32,685 nt of DNA from an uncultured Prevotellaceae bacterium (GTDB taxonomy: Bacteria; Bacteroidota; Bacteroidia; Bacteroidales; Muribaculaceae), in NCBI GenBank assembly GCA_900318065.1, contig ONIY01000048.1, positions 1-32,685 on the forward strand. Direction: 5' to 3'. The first letter of the stretch is position 1, and the number at the start of each line of letters is the position of its first letter. Positions 1-7,040 of this stretch are shown one piece after another. The translations under genes were made by a program, and so were the position numbers. The notes below the pieces were generated by a model that saw only the letters and a list, made by a program, of their open reading frames with translations, had not been told where the DNA came from and did no database searches.

Positions 1-47
1 CGATGGTTAAAAATGACACCTATTATGGTGAAATTCAAAAAAAGTAG
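1..47 (+). CDS. possible 3' end of an upstream gene
   Basis: A reading frame entering from the left edge stops at TAG (45-47) and would encode a C-terminus reading MVKNDTYYGEIQKK. The residue mix is protein-like, and the frame ends just before the repeat-rich intergenic region begins. The fragment is too short to assign and could be chance. No function is proposed. Confidence 0.3.
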   Translation, partial: MVKNDTYYGEIQKK

Positions 48-86
48 AAAAAAAGTGACTTTTTTCTTGCATTTGAACATAGAATG

Positions 87-142
87 CCCCCAGTACCGCC
101 GTCGGAGCGAGCGATAGCGAGCGGAGATGGCGGCACTGGGGG
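87..142 (+). repeat. 56-nt palindromic repeat, copy A
   Basis: Imperfect hairpin with a 17-bp stem: arm 87-103 pairs with 126-142, with one A.C mismatch and one G.T wobble. The loop is 22 nt (104-125). It starts with CCCCCAGT and ends with ACTGGGGG. The same element occurs inverted at 331-386. The loop and outer stem are conserved there, and the five loop-proximal base pairs are replaced with pairing kept. Confidence 0.8.
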
Positions 143-554
143 GGGAACCTCATCTTCTATTTCTCAGCCGGAGGCTGACCCAAAAAATAATGCGATGTTG
201 GGGTGACGACATTTGCCGAGGAGTACAGGGATTTTATCATTGACAAGGGAGGCACTATTGACGAGAGGTTTTCCCTCAAAGACCAACATGGGGTCAGCCT
301 TCAGCTGAGTGGATAGGGATAGACGCTATGCCCCCAGTGCCGATTGCTCTGCTCGCTGTCGCTCGCTCCGCAATCGGTACTGGGGGTTACACATGGGGTC
401 AGCCTCCGGCTGTCTTGTCACTGTGCCATCAATGAGGAATCGACACCGAGGGATCAGCCTCGGGCTGTGCTACGGCTTAGTATTTCTCTCCGAAGGTCTG
501 CCCCTTGCGGACAAGGCACGCCTTGTCCCTACAAGATGAAAATTCTGTAGTTTT
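143..554. repeat. repeat-rich intergenic region with small palindromes
   Basis: No convincing gene is seen here. Short palindromes of the form CAGCC-N3-GGCTG recur at about 163-178, 296-308, 398-413 and 450-465. A further palindrome, GACAAGGCACGCCTTGTC, lies near 509-526. Short open frames across this stretch are low-complexity products of the repeats. Similar mini-palindromes are common between genes in Bacteroidales, but their function is unknown. Confidence 0.6.
331..386 (-). repeat. 56-nt palindromic repeat, copy B (inverted)
   Basis: The stem 331-347/370-386 pairs along all 17 positions with a single G.T wobble. That wobble sits where copy A (87-142) has its A.C mismatch. Read in the orientation of copy A, the 22-nt loop differs at only two positions. 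The inner five base pairs are entirely different from copy A but still complementary. Confidence 0.8.
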
Positions 555-614
555 GCACAACAATGCGCAGCCCTATTGTGCATCGTGAATTATGCATTGT
601 GCATTAAACAATGC
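555..614 (-). repeat. AATGCACAAT extragenic repeat, copy 1
   Basis: Read on the minus strand this carries TTAATGCACAATGCATAATT followed by GCACAATAGGGCTGCGC. The same word order (AATGCACAATTCATAAT, GCACAAT, GGCTGCGC) is found at 30313-30347. It belongs to a dispersed A/T-rich palindromic family between genes. Confidence 0.55.
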
Positions 615-676
615 GTAGTCTCAATTGTCCATTACCCTGCAATGGGTTGTGGATTATGAATTATTTTGTCGTGGTG

Positions 677-707
677 TTTGTAGTAAAGGAATATTTGTGT
701 ATTTTTG
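677..707 (+). promoter_or_regulatory. Bacteroidota-type promoter of the shikimate kinase gene
   Basis: TTTG (677-680), a 19-nt spacer and TATTTTTG (700-707) fit the TTTG / TAnnTTTG consensus. The -7 box ends 4 nt before the ATG at 712, so the mRNA would be nearly leaderless. This also argues against the in-frame start at 625. Confidence 0.65.
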
Positions 708-711
708 CGCA

Positions 712-1257
712 ATGATGACGACAGTATTTTTGATAGGATACATGGGCTGTGGGAAGACTACGCTTGGCGAGCCGCTGGCGCGGGTGCTGGGATGGCGCTT
801 TGTCGACCTCGACACTTACATTGAGCAGCAGTGCGGGATGACTGCCAAGGAGGTGTTCCAGCATTATGGCGAGGCGCACTTCCGCGAGCTGGAACGCTCG
901 GCCCTGCGCGATGTTGCCGCCAGCGATGGCAACAAGGTTGTGGCGTGTGGTGGCGGCACTCCGCTCCGCAGTGAGAATATGGAACTGATGAACAGCGTGG
1001 GCATCACCGTGTGGCTGCGGGCGAGCGTGGAGCGCATCACCTCGCGCCTGGTGCTGCCCGAGCAACGCGCCAAGCGCCCACTGCTCAACGACATGAGCGA
1101 CGAGCAGATAATGGAATCGGTGAGAAAAGGCCTTGAGGCTCGCCGCAAGTTCTATGAGCAGGCACAACTGGAGTTTGACTCCACCTTCCTCGAGAGTGAG
1201 CAGGAGATTGACGACTCTGCCCACCGGCTCGCCTCTTTGATAAAACAGCGAGTTTAG
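712..1257 (+). CDS. aroK: shikimate kinase
   Basis: Phosphorylates shikimate with ATP to shikimate 3-phosphate, in the cytoplasmic pathway to chorismate. The 181-residue product has the usual compact NMP-kinase-like layout. A P-loop GYMGCGKT lies at residues 9-16, the shikimate-binding DLD at 32-34, a CGGGTPL glycine motif near 78-84, and an RPLL lid motif near residue 121. I chose the ATG at 712. The longer frame from 625 would place the promoter inside the coding region and add a non-conserved extension; the ATG at 715 is equally possible. The gene stands alone, transcribed toward the minus-strand DUF3667 gene. Family assignment is firm. Confidence 0.93.
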   Translation: MMTTVFLIGYMGCGKTTLGEPLARVLGWRFVDLDTYIEQQCGMTAKEVFQHYGEAHFRELERSALRDVAASDGNKVVACGGGTPLRSENMELMNSVGITVWLRASVERITSRLVLPEQRAKRPLLNDMSDEQIMESVRKGLEARRKFYEQAQLEFDSTFLESEQEIDDSAHRLASLIKQRV

Positions 1258-1295
1258 TAATAATATTCCTTAAGCGATACGGCTAATTGAGCGAA

Positions 1296-2294
1296 TTACT
1301 CGGTGCCTTTTTGGGAGGCTAATCGCTTGCGCGCTGTTTTCTTATTTATCATGTGAGCACCTCCCAGCGGTATTATTATGCACAACACAAATAACAATAC
1401 TTTAGATACGTTGTTTAAAGAATTGGTCCAATCAGAATAAATAAACGATACCACATATCGCAAAATAAGAAAAACTAATAATATGAGGGCAACTCCTGCT
1501 ACCATTGAAACAAGAAGTCTCCAAATTGTGCCCCACCAGGAGTAGTCAAAGAGTTGCTTATAGGTGCGCAATAGTTGCAGTAATAATAGCACAATTAAAA
1601 CTATACCTATAGAATTATCAGATATTTGAATCTTCGGTGGCAGAAAGAAAAGAAGGCTTACAAAGAAAAATATAATCAACGCTGCAGTGCTGTTAAACAC
1701 TTGAATATAGAAACCTTGAGGCAGGGTGTGATGGTCGTGACTTGGAGCATAACGAAACACCACCCAAGTGGGAATAAGCAAAAAGGAGAGAAACAACAGC
1801 GCAGTCCAGTCAAGGTGGTTTTCCAACAAGGAAAAAAACTTATCAATGTAATAATGGTATCTCACCTTTACGTCGGCATTAGCAGCCAGAGTATCGGTAG
1901 TTAACCCTTCGTCATTAAAAAAACTTGGGTCAATGATATTTATTAAGATAAATATCATGAGCGCTACCAGCACCAGCATCTTCACTGGCGGAAAACTCAC
2001 CTGTCGCTTGCCGCTAATGTAGTCGCCAATGAGGTAGCCTGGCCGCAAAAACAGGTGCCACAGGGTGCGAGGCAAGGAGCGACCGCCCAGTCCCCACACG
2101 TCCAGCACGCCGTTTCTCATCGCCGCCCAATTGATTAATCCCAAGTCGTGACGCTGCCCGCAAGCGGGGCAAAAGTTGCCCGTAAATTCCTCACCGCAGC
2201 AATGGCAATGATGCTTCTCATCTTTATTATAAGAGAACTGAATGCCCTTGCGTTGCCACTGGTGGAAGCGCTCTATCTTCTGCTTAATGCTCAT
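1296..2294 (-). CDS. DUF3667-type zinc-ribbon membrane protein
   Basis: Unknown function. Residues 30-45 form a zinc ribbon (C30-x2-C33, C42-x2-C45) ending in CGQ. A segment with RPGYLIGDYISGKR follows near residues 86-99. Both are hallmarks I associate with DUF3667. The rest holds about six hydrophobic helices (roughly residues 105-123, 163-180, 200-220, 228-242, 262-290 and 300-318), so it is an inner-membrane protein with a cytosolic zinc-binding head. Its start codon overlaps the end of tcdA by 11 nt, so the two are probably cotranscribed and translationally coupled. Base composition becomes noticeably more AT-rich than in tcdA toward the 3' end. No substrate can be inferred. Confidence 0.75.
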   Translation of the reverse strand: MSIKQKIERFHQWQRKGIQFSYNKDEKHHCHCCGEEFTGNFCPACGQRHDLGLINWAAMRNGVLDVWGLGGRSLPRTLWHLFLRPGYLIGDYISGKRQVSFPPVKMLVLVALMIFILINIIDPSFFNDEGLTTDTLAANADVKVRYHYYIDKFFSLLENHLDWTALLFLSFLLIPTWVVFRYAPSHDHHTLPQGFYIQVFNSTAALIIFFFVSLLFFLPPKIQISDNSIGIVLIVLLLLQLLRTYKQLFDYSWWGTIWRLLVSMVAGVALILLVFLILRYVVSFIYSDWTNSLNNVSKVLLFVLCIIIPLGGAHMINKKTARKRLASQKGTE

Positions 2295-3015
2295 GTGACG
2301 AATGCTTTGATATAAGATCTTGCACTACTTCTCCCCCCAGCACTATTCCTGCTGCTGCAGGCACCCAGGCGTTGCTGGCAGGAGTGGGACGCTTGCCTTG
2401 CGGCTCGCAAGCGGTTAACGGCTCGCGCGGCTGCTCCTTGCTGAAGACACACTTGAAATGCTCGATGCCTTCCTTGCGTAGCTTCTTGCGCATGATGCGT
2501 GCCAGCGGGTCTACGTCGGTCTCGCTGATGTCGGCCACGCGGAAAGCGGTGGCGTCGAGCTTGTTGGCGGCTCCCATGCTGCTGATGATGGGCACGCCCA
2601 GCGCAGTGCATCGCCTCACCAGTTCCATCTTGGCGCTCACGGTGTCGATGCAGTCAACCACATAGTCATATTGTGAGAGATCCACCTCATGGGCATTGGC
2701 AACCACATAGAACATCTTGAATCCCTGCACCTTGCACGCCGGGTTGATGTCGTGGATGCGCTGGGCAGCCACGTCCACCTTGTAGCGCCCTGTGGTGCTC
2801 ATGGTGGCAATAATCTGGCGATTGATGTTGCTCGGAGCCACCACATCGCTGTCGTAGAGGTCGATAGCCCCAACGCCGCTGCGTGCCAGCACCTCGACGG
2901 TATATCCACCCACACCGCCCACGCCAAACACCGCCACACGGCACCTGGCGAGTGTCTCAATCGCCTCATTGCCTAGCAGCATTGCTGTGCGCTGGAAGAT
3001 TTCGCTGGATGGCAT
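2284..3015 (-). CDS. tcdA: tRNA threonylcarbamoyladenosine dehydratase
   Basis: E1/ThiF-like enzyme that cyclises t6A at tRNA position 37 to ct6A using ATP. The 243-residue length fits TcdA (CsdL/YgdL). The adenylation domain begins with a nucleotide-binding GVGGVGG near residue 32, has the NRQI segment near 65, and the typical ASNAWVPAAAGI stretch near the C-terminus. Other ThiF-fold enzymes (ThiF, MoeB) usually have paired CxxC zinc motifs, which I do not see here; this favours TcdA. It lies upstream of and overlaps the DUF3667 gene. The start is the ATG at 3015-3013. Confidence 0.88.
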   Translation of the reverse strand: MPSSEIFQRTAMLLGNEAIETLARCRVAVFGVGGVGGYTVEVLARSGVGAIDLYDSDVVAPSNINRQIIATMSTTGRYKVDVAAQRIHDINPACKVQGFKMFYVVANAHEVDLSQYDYVVDCIDTVSAKMELVRRCTALGVPIISSMGAANKLDATAFRVADISETDVDPLARIMRKKLRKEGIEHFKCVFSKEQPREPLTACEPQGKRPTPASNAWVPAAAGIVLGGEVVQDLISKHSSHEH

Positions 3016-3043
3016 TGTGTGAAGTTAAAGGGGGACTCTATGA

Positions 3044-4180
3044 CTAGTTATTTATTCTTTTCTTTAGTTTCAAGATGCGCTCGCTCGACTGGTGGATGAG
3101 CTCATAGGGCACCTTGCCTGTCTTGACAAGATTGACAATAATGTCAACGAGCTTGAATGGTCGGTCGGCCTCAAAGCCTGTGTCGATGTTGTTTCCCACG
3201 AGCAGGATGTCGGCACCGGCATTGATGGCAAGGGCAAGAGCGTCGGCAATGCTGTACTGGCTCAAGATGCCCTCCATGTACATGTCGTCGGTAATCACCA
3301 CGCCGTCGTAGTGCAGGTTGTCGCGCAGCAATCCGGTAACCATCTTGTGCGACAACGTTGCGGGATAGTCGGGGTCGAGACGGCGGTTGTAGATGTGGGC
3401 TGTCATCACCACATCCACCTTGTTCTTGGCGATGAGATTGGCGAAGGGTTCCAACTCACGTGGGCTCCAATTCTCGGTGTCGTCTACCATTCCCAGGTGA
3501 GAGTCGCCCAAAGCACTGCCATGGCCCGGGAAATGCTTCACGGCACACAGGATGCCGTGCTTGTAGTGGGCATCGATAAACCACCCTGCGTTGCGGGTTA
3601 TCACATCCACATCGTCCGAGAAGCAGCGCTTGAAGTGTCCCAGGTGTGGACCGTTCTCATTGTGGATATCGAGCACTGGCGCCAGGTTGAGGTTCACTCC
3701 ACACTCCTGCATTTCGCGCGCAATGCGCATGGCATAGTAGAGCGTGGTGTCGCGGTTGTCTTGCGTGCCCAGGTACAAGGCATTGACGGTGGGTTTGAAG
3801 CCATACTGTGTCTTGAGGCGCGCCACCATGCCGCCTTCTTGGTCGGCGGCGATGATCAGGGGTTCGTCGGCATAGCTCTGCAGTTGCCTGGTGAGCTTGG
3901 TGAGCTGCTCCTTGGAAGTGATGTTGCGGGTGCCTATCTTGTGCGGCCCGTCGGTGGTGAGGTCCATGTCAAAGAGCACGATGCTGCCCACGTGCAGGTC
4001 GCGCACGTAGCGCGCCGCATCGCTGCTGTCGTCAATCTTGTCGCCACGAAATCCCACCATGAGCATGCGTGCAGCCTCACGGCGCAGCAACGAGTCGCTT
4101 GGGATATTGATATTGTTCTGACCCAACAAAGGGAAAAATGCCAGCATTGCAAGTACTGGCATGATGAGTTGTTTATTCAT
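3044..4180 (-). CDS. secreted glycoside hydrolase family 3 protein (NagZ-like beta-N-acetylhexosaminidase)
   Basis: Probably removes N-acetylglucosamine from peptidoglycan fragments or other glycans in the periplasm. An N-terminal hydrophobic signal peptide (about residues 1-20, no lipobox Cys) precedes a GH3 barrel. The KHFPGHGSALGDSHLGM motif carries the Asp-His dyad typical of NagZ-type enzymes. A later VITDDMYMEG motif carries the catalytic nucleophile Asp. At 378 residues it has only the N-terminal GH3 domain, like NagZ and unlike two-domain beta-glucosidases. Classical E. coli NagZ is cytoplasmic, so the signal peptide implies an exported variant, as is common in this phylum. The start codon directly follows an octamer-repeat leader (4181-4234). 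Confidence 0.85.
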   Translation of the reverse strand: MNKQLIMPVLAMLAFFPLLGQNNINIPSDSLLRREAARMLMVGFRGDKIDDSSDAARYVRDLHVGSIVLFDMDLTTDGPHKIGTRNITSKEQLTKLTRQLQSYADEPLIIAADQEGGMVARLKTQYGFKPTVNALYLGTQDNRDTTLYYAMRIAREMQECGVNLNLAPVLDIHNENGPHLGHFKRCFSDDVDVITRNAGWFIDAHYKHGILCAVKHFPGHGSALGDSHLGMVDDTENWSPRELEPFANLIAKNKVDVVMTAHIYNRRLDPDYPATLSHKMVTGLLRDNLHYDGVVITDDMYMEGILSQYSIADALALAINAGADILLVGNNIDTGFEADRPFKLVDIIVNLVKTGKVPYELIHQSSERILKLKKRINN

Positions 4181-4234
4181 GTTTTAGTAAAATAGTTCAA
4201 TAGTAGAATAGTGGAATAGTTCAATGGTTTATAG
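4181..4234 (-). promoter_or_regulatory. octamer-repeat 5' leader of the GH3 gene
   Basis: Read on the minus strand, the sequence before the ATG consists of consecutive 8-nt units CTATTCCA, CTATTCTA, CTATTGAA, CTATTTTA and then CTAAAAC-ATG. The same 8-nt period and CTAYTYYA pattern precede the starts at 11738 and 28484. Confidence 0.6.
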
Positions 4235-4253
4235 TGAGCTGTGAAGTGGTTTC

Positions 4254-4676
4254 CTAATTGAAAAAGAAGAAGAAAAATGCTGCTGCCCACTCTCTTGTCA
4301 CTCCGTCGACACGACCAATGCAGCTGTGGTTGCTGTTCTCGACGCGGCCGTCGTTGCGCACGTAGCCTATGCAACTGTGGTTGCTGTTCTCGATGCGGCC
4401 GTCGCTGCGGATGTAACCTATGCAGCTATGGTTGCTGTTCTCAACACGGCCATCGCTGCGAATGTAGCCTATGCAGCTGTGGTTGCTGTTCTCGACGCGG
4501 CCATCGTTGCGGATGTAGCCAATGCAACTGTGGTTATTGTTCTCGACACGACCATCGCTGCGCACATATCCCACTGTGGAGTTATTGCTGTTGTAAACGC
4601 TCTGTGCATTAACCTCATGCAATGAGGCGCTTGTGGCAACCACCACCAGAGCGATTATTAATCTAAGGAGTCTCAT
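4254..4676 (-). CDS. secreted 17-residue-repeat protein (beta-flower-like)
   Basis: A signal peptide (about residues 1-24, ending in NAQ) is followed by five near-identical 17-residue units of the type GYIRSDGRVENSNHSCI, then a short cap and a C-terminal tail of six consecutive phenylalanines. The repeat style (Gly, DGRV/DGTV turns) matches what I know as 5-fold beta-flower proteins of Bacteroidales; this is recognition by pattern, not a search. Function is unknown. Five units end in an aligned His-Ser-Cys. It lies 9 nt downstream of its paralog (4686-5126) and is almost certainly in the same operon. The DNA is a 51-bp tandem repeat, so unit number may vary between strains. Confidence 0.75.
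   Translation of the reverse strand: MRLLRLIIALVVVATSASLHEVNAQSVYNSNNSTVGYVRSDGRVENNNHSCIGYIRNDGRVENSNHSCIGYIRSDGRVENSNHSCIGYIRSDGRIENSNHSCIGYVRNDGRVENSNHSCIGRVDGVTREWAAAFFFFFFN
4315..4569 (-). repeat. 51-bp in-frame tandem repeat, five copies
   Basis: Five contiguous 51-bp units (starting at 4315, 4366, 4417, 4468 and 4519), followed by a diverged partial copy. Each encodes 17 residues of the secreted protein at 4254-4676. Differences between units are mostly silent or conservative. No spacers are present, so this is not a CRISPR array. The repeats also keep opposite-strand frames open by chance. Confidence 0.9.
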
Positions 4677-4685
4677 AAACGTGTT

Positions 4686-5126
4686 TTATTTTGTAATTTT
4701 GAAAAAGTCGAAGAAATAATAGGCGGCCACACGCTGGATGGAGATGCCGTTGGCATATCCCAGCACGGTGCCGTCGGCTTTAGTCACCTTGCCCGACTTC
4801 ACATCGATGGTGCCCAGCTTGTTGTTCTCACCATCGCACACCGTTCCGTCGGCATTGATAAATCCCAGCCTAGTGCCGTGGTTGTCAAAGATTTGCATCT
4901 TACCGTCGATGCGACCCACTGTCTTGTTCTTGGCATTGACAATGGTACCGTCGTTGTTGAAGAAACCCACAGCGCCATAGTCGCTGTTGCGCACCGTGCC
5001 GTTAGGATTAATCTTTCCCACGATGTTGTAGTTGGCGTCGCGCAGCGTTTGAGCTGTTGCGCTAGTGGCTCCAAAGGCAGCAACCACCACTGCCAGCATG
5101 ATGATATTTCTAACTAAAGTCTTCAT
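4686..5126 (-). CDS. secreted beta-flower-like repeat protein
   Basis: Paralog of the gene just downstream. A signal peptide ending in ATAQ (about residue 26) is followed by roughly five degenerate units with the pattern G-x-I-x-x-D/N-G-T-V, and a hydrophobic aromatic tail (AAYYFFDFF) near the C-terminus. I match this to 5-fold beta-flower proteins by repeat pattern only; no activity is known to me. It is the first gene of a two-gene unit. The ATG at 5126-5124 is preferred over one three codons upstream because the signal peptide then begins MKTL. Unlike its neighbour, its repeats have diverged, so it is probably the older copy. Confidence 0.78.
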   Translation of the reverse strand: MKTLVRNIIMLAVVVAAFGATSATAQTLRDANYNIVGKINPNGTVRNSDYGAVGFFNNDGTIVNAKNKTVGRIDGKMQIFDNHGTRLGFINADGTVCDGENNKLGTIDVKSGKVTKADGTVLGYANGISIQRVAAYYFFDFFKITK

Positions 5127-5151
5127 AATCGTCAAATTTTATTTTCAATTG

Positions 5152-5159
5152 CAAATATA
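5152..5159 (-). promoter_or_regulatory. -7 promoter box for the beta-flower-like pair
   Basis: TATATTTG on the minus strand, followed by C, matches TAnnTTTG and lies 26 nt upstream of the ATG. No good TTTG at -33 is visible at the expected spacing. Confidence 0.5.
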
Positions 5160-5308
5160 AGCAGAATTTCTGGAAAATCATGCCGTTTGCTCCAAAAAAG
5201 AGTCTCCAGGCACGCAATCCTCTCATTCTGTAATCGGTTTAACCCCAAACTGGATATTAGGTGGGCGGTCATCGGTTTCATAAAAAGCCTAATCAAACAA
5301 CCGAATTG

Positions 5309-5345
5309 TTTGGACAATTTTTCAGTCTCAGTGCAAATTTGTCCA
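5309..5345 (+). repeat. inverted terminal repeat, 3' flank of ATPase gene
   Basis: Contains TTTGGACAA, TTTTCAGT (5319-5326), an 8-nt spacer and AAATTTGTCCA (5335-5345). The words TTTTCAGT-N8-AAATTTGTCCA recur with identical spacing, inverted, at 6564-6590 on the other side of the ATPase gene. Both copies point inward. Confidence 0.6.
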
Positions 5346-5368
5346 GTATCAGTATAACTAATTACGTT

Positions 5369-6559
5369 TCAATCACTTAGATATTGACTAAAATGACGGA
5401 AATTAATATAACTGTTTTCGCCTTGAATATTCTCCTGGTCACCATCATATAGCACCATTGTGCGGGTCAATTTTTCTCCTAAAACTTTTTTCAGATATTC
5501 AAGATTATTAAAGAAACTTGAAGTCCATGTTTTAGATGACTTAATCTCGTAAGCCTCAATACCATTGTGAGTTATTCTAAGCATGTCAACCTCGCGTTGG
5601 CTTTTATCACGGTAGAAATAAAGGTGCTGATTGTTTCCCCTATTAGTGCCATATTTTATGAAATCATTCACTATGAGGTTCTCAAGCAGGTTTCCCCTCA
5701 ATGGATTTACATCCAACTGCTCTACGGTATTGATGCCAAGAAGATAAGCAGCAAGACCAGTATCGTAGAAATATAACTTGGGGGTTTTTGTTAATCGCTT
5801 GCCTATATTAGCATAATATGGGTTGAGAGTGTAGGTAATATAGGATGCATTTAAGATTCTCAACCAGTGACTTATTGTGTTGACTGTGACACCCACTTCG
5901 TTTGACATTGACAACTTATTGAACTCTTGACCAATCCTTCCAGCGCACAGACGAACAAAAAGCTGAAAGGCACTCATATTAGTAATGTTGAGTAATTTTC
6001 TCACATCTCGTTCAATATAGGTAGTATAGTAATTGGACAAAAGTAATCTTCTACCTGATTCACCAGCAACCCACACGGCAGGGAACCCACCATTTATTAT
6101 TAATTCGGATGTAGTGGCATTAGGGCGATAACGTAATATTTCATCTATCGATAAAGGCAATAACGACAGAACAGCAGTTCTACCTGCCATTGATTGACTA
6201 ATCTTCTCCATCAGCGAAAAATTATTACTGCCACTCACAACATAGTGCCGAGGAGGTCTTCCCGAGAAACGGTCCTCATCGACTTCAACTTGCAGATAAG
6301 AAAATATCTCGGGGTAGTTTTGGGCTTCATCTATTATAACCCCAGAATTATGTCGCTCGATAAAAGCCTTTGGATCGGACTGCACTTCGGCAAGCAAAGC
6401 CAAATCTTCGAGGTTCACATATGGCAAATTAGAAAACAAACTACGACAAAGTGTTGTCTTACCCGACTGGCGTGGTCCTGTTAATGTTATTATTGGGAGA
6501 TATGTAAAAATTCCTTCAATAGTTGAAGTCATATCTCTTGCTATCAGATTATTAATCAT
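5369..6559 (-). CDS. AAA_14/DUF4143 family ATP-binding protein
   Basis: P-loop ATPase with an N-terminal AAA_14 domain. Walker A is GPRQSGKT (residues 28-35) and Walker B is VIIDEAQ near residue 77. An SGSNNF segment follows near 110. The C-terminal DUF4143 region contains an EVDML...EAYEIKSS pattern reminiscent of PD-(D/E)xK nucleases. The biological role of the family is not established; it is patchily distributed and often looks mobile. The ATG at 6559-6557 is chosen over a TTG at 6583 because the promoter covers that stretch. It is AT-rich relative to its neighbours and flanked by inward-facing inverted repeats, consistent with horizontal acquisition as a unit. A second member lies at 23597-24946, with only family-level similarity. 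Confidence 0.85.
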   Translation of the reverse strand: MINNLIARDMTSTIEGIFTYLPIITLTGPRQSGKTTLCRSLFSNLPYVNLEDLALLAEVQSDPKAFIERHNSGVIIDEAQNYPEIFSYLQVEVDEDRFSGRPPRHYVVSGSNNFSLMEKISQSMAGRTAVLSLLPLSIDEILRYRPNATTSELIINGGFPAVWVAGESGRRLLLSNYYTTYIERDVRKLLNITNMSAFQLFVRLCAGRIGQEFNKLSMSNEVGVTVNTISHWLRILNASYITYTLNPYYANIGKRLTKTPKLYFYDTGLAAYLLGINTVEQLDVNPLRGNLLENLIVNDFIKYGTNRGNNQHLYFYRDKSQREVDMLRITHNGIEAYEIKSSKTWTSSFFNNLEYLKKVLGEKLTRTMVLYDGDQENIQGENSYINFRHFSQYLSD

Positions 6560-6561
6560 AT

Positions 6562-6603
6562 TTTGGACAAATTTATAGTTCAACTGAAAATTTGGACAAA
6601 ATT
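6562..6603 (-). promoter_or_regulatory. repeat-embedded promoter of the first ATPase gene
   Basis: On the minus strand, TTTG (6600-6597), a 21-nt spacer and TAAATTTG (6575-6568) form a Bacteroidota promoter a few nt before the ATG. Both boxes lie inside direct copies of TTTGTCCAAA spaced 29 bp apart. This stretch is also the inverted partner of 5309-5345. Confidence 0.6.
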
Positions 6604-6687
6604 ACATTTTATTTTTTTATTTCACAAATTATTCTTCAACAATTTGTATAATTATCATTTAACTCCCACCTAACCTTTTATTGCAAA

Positions 6688-6804
6688 TTATATCTTTGTG
6701 GCAAGCATTAAAAAGCTCTCCAACAGCTGTTCGCGCACCATGATTGGCTTGTCATAACTCGACTTTATGACCTCATATATTTCGGAAAACAACACTACCT
6801 TCTC
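6688..6804 (-). pseudogene. possible gene remnant
   Basis: A 38-codon open frame with protein-like content (VLFSEIYEVIKSSYDKPIMV, then an amphipathic helix) ends at TAA (6690-6688). It has no start codon at its beginning and a stop immediately upstream. It may be the C-terminus of a decayed gene. No family is recognised. Confidence 0.3.
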
Positions 6805-6851
6805 TTAATTTCCGTGTGTATATTATTGGAAATCAATATTATACATAGCAT

Positions 6852-6888
6852 TTGCCAAATAAGCAAAAAAATCATGCTTATTTGGCAA
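6852..6888. repeat. hairpin H1 with AAAAAATCA loop
   Basis: A perfect 14-bp stem (6852-6865 with 6875-6888) encloses a 9-nt loop. The core TGCCAAAT...AAAAAATCAT...ATTTGGCA is shared with the hairpin at 23314-23366. Each hairpin lies about 230-290 bp upstream of an AAA_14/DUF4143 ATPase gene. It is not followed by a U-tract, so a terminator is unlikely. Confidence 0.75.
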
Positions 6889-6992
6889 GCATTAAAGATA
6901 ATAGGAGAGACAAACCAGATACTATCACGATGTAATTACCTTAAAAAAAGTTGTTTTTGTGGGTAAATGGCTGTTAATTCGTGTATTTTCAC

Positions 6993-7000
6993 TAATTTTG
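6993..7000 (+). promoter_or_regulatory. -7 promoter box of leuS
   Basis: TAATTTTG followed by C fits TAnnTTTG and lies 40 nt before the leuS ATG. The -33 region is weak. Confidence 0.5.
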
Positions 7001-7040
7001 CAGTTTGAACAAAAAAATAATTGAAACACAAAATAAACTT

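Larger units (their letters stand above)
6604..7040. other. AT-rich intergenic region between the first ATPase gene and leuS
   Basis: No complete gene is seen. It holds a 117-bp protein-like fragment (6688-6804), a 14-bp hairpin (6852-6888), two copies of GGCAAGCATTAAA (6700-6712 and 6884-6896) and the leuS -7 box. The duplicated 13-mer may mark a past insertion or deletion. Confidence 0.5.

Noticed and set aside
309-550. Short open frames of 68-76 codons
   Set aside because: They run through palindromic repeats, overlap each other in two frames and have no promoter or recognisable protein character.
4277-4625. Plus-strand frames of about 100 codons opposite the repeat protein
   Set aside because: They are kept open by the 51-bp tandem repeat, whose length is divisible by three; the minus-strand frame has a signal peptide and family-like repeats.
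5132-5317. 61-codon minus-strand frame upstream of the beta-flower-like genes
   Set aside because: It covers the promoter of those genes and part of the inverted repeat, and shows no domain or conserved pattern.
6852-6888. Rho-independent terminator
   Set aside because: The stem is A/T-rich with no trailing U-run and lies more than 290 bp upstream of the nearest gene start rather than after a gene end.
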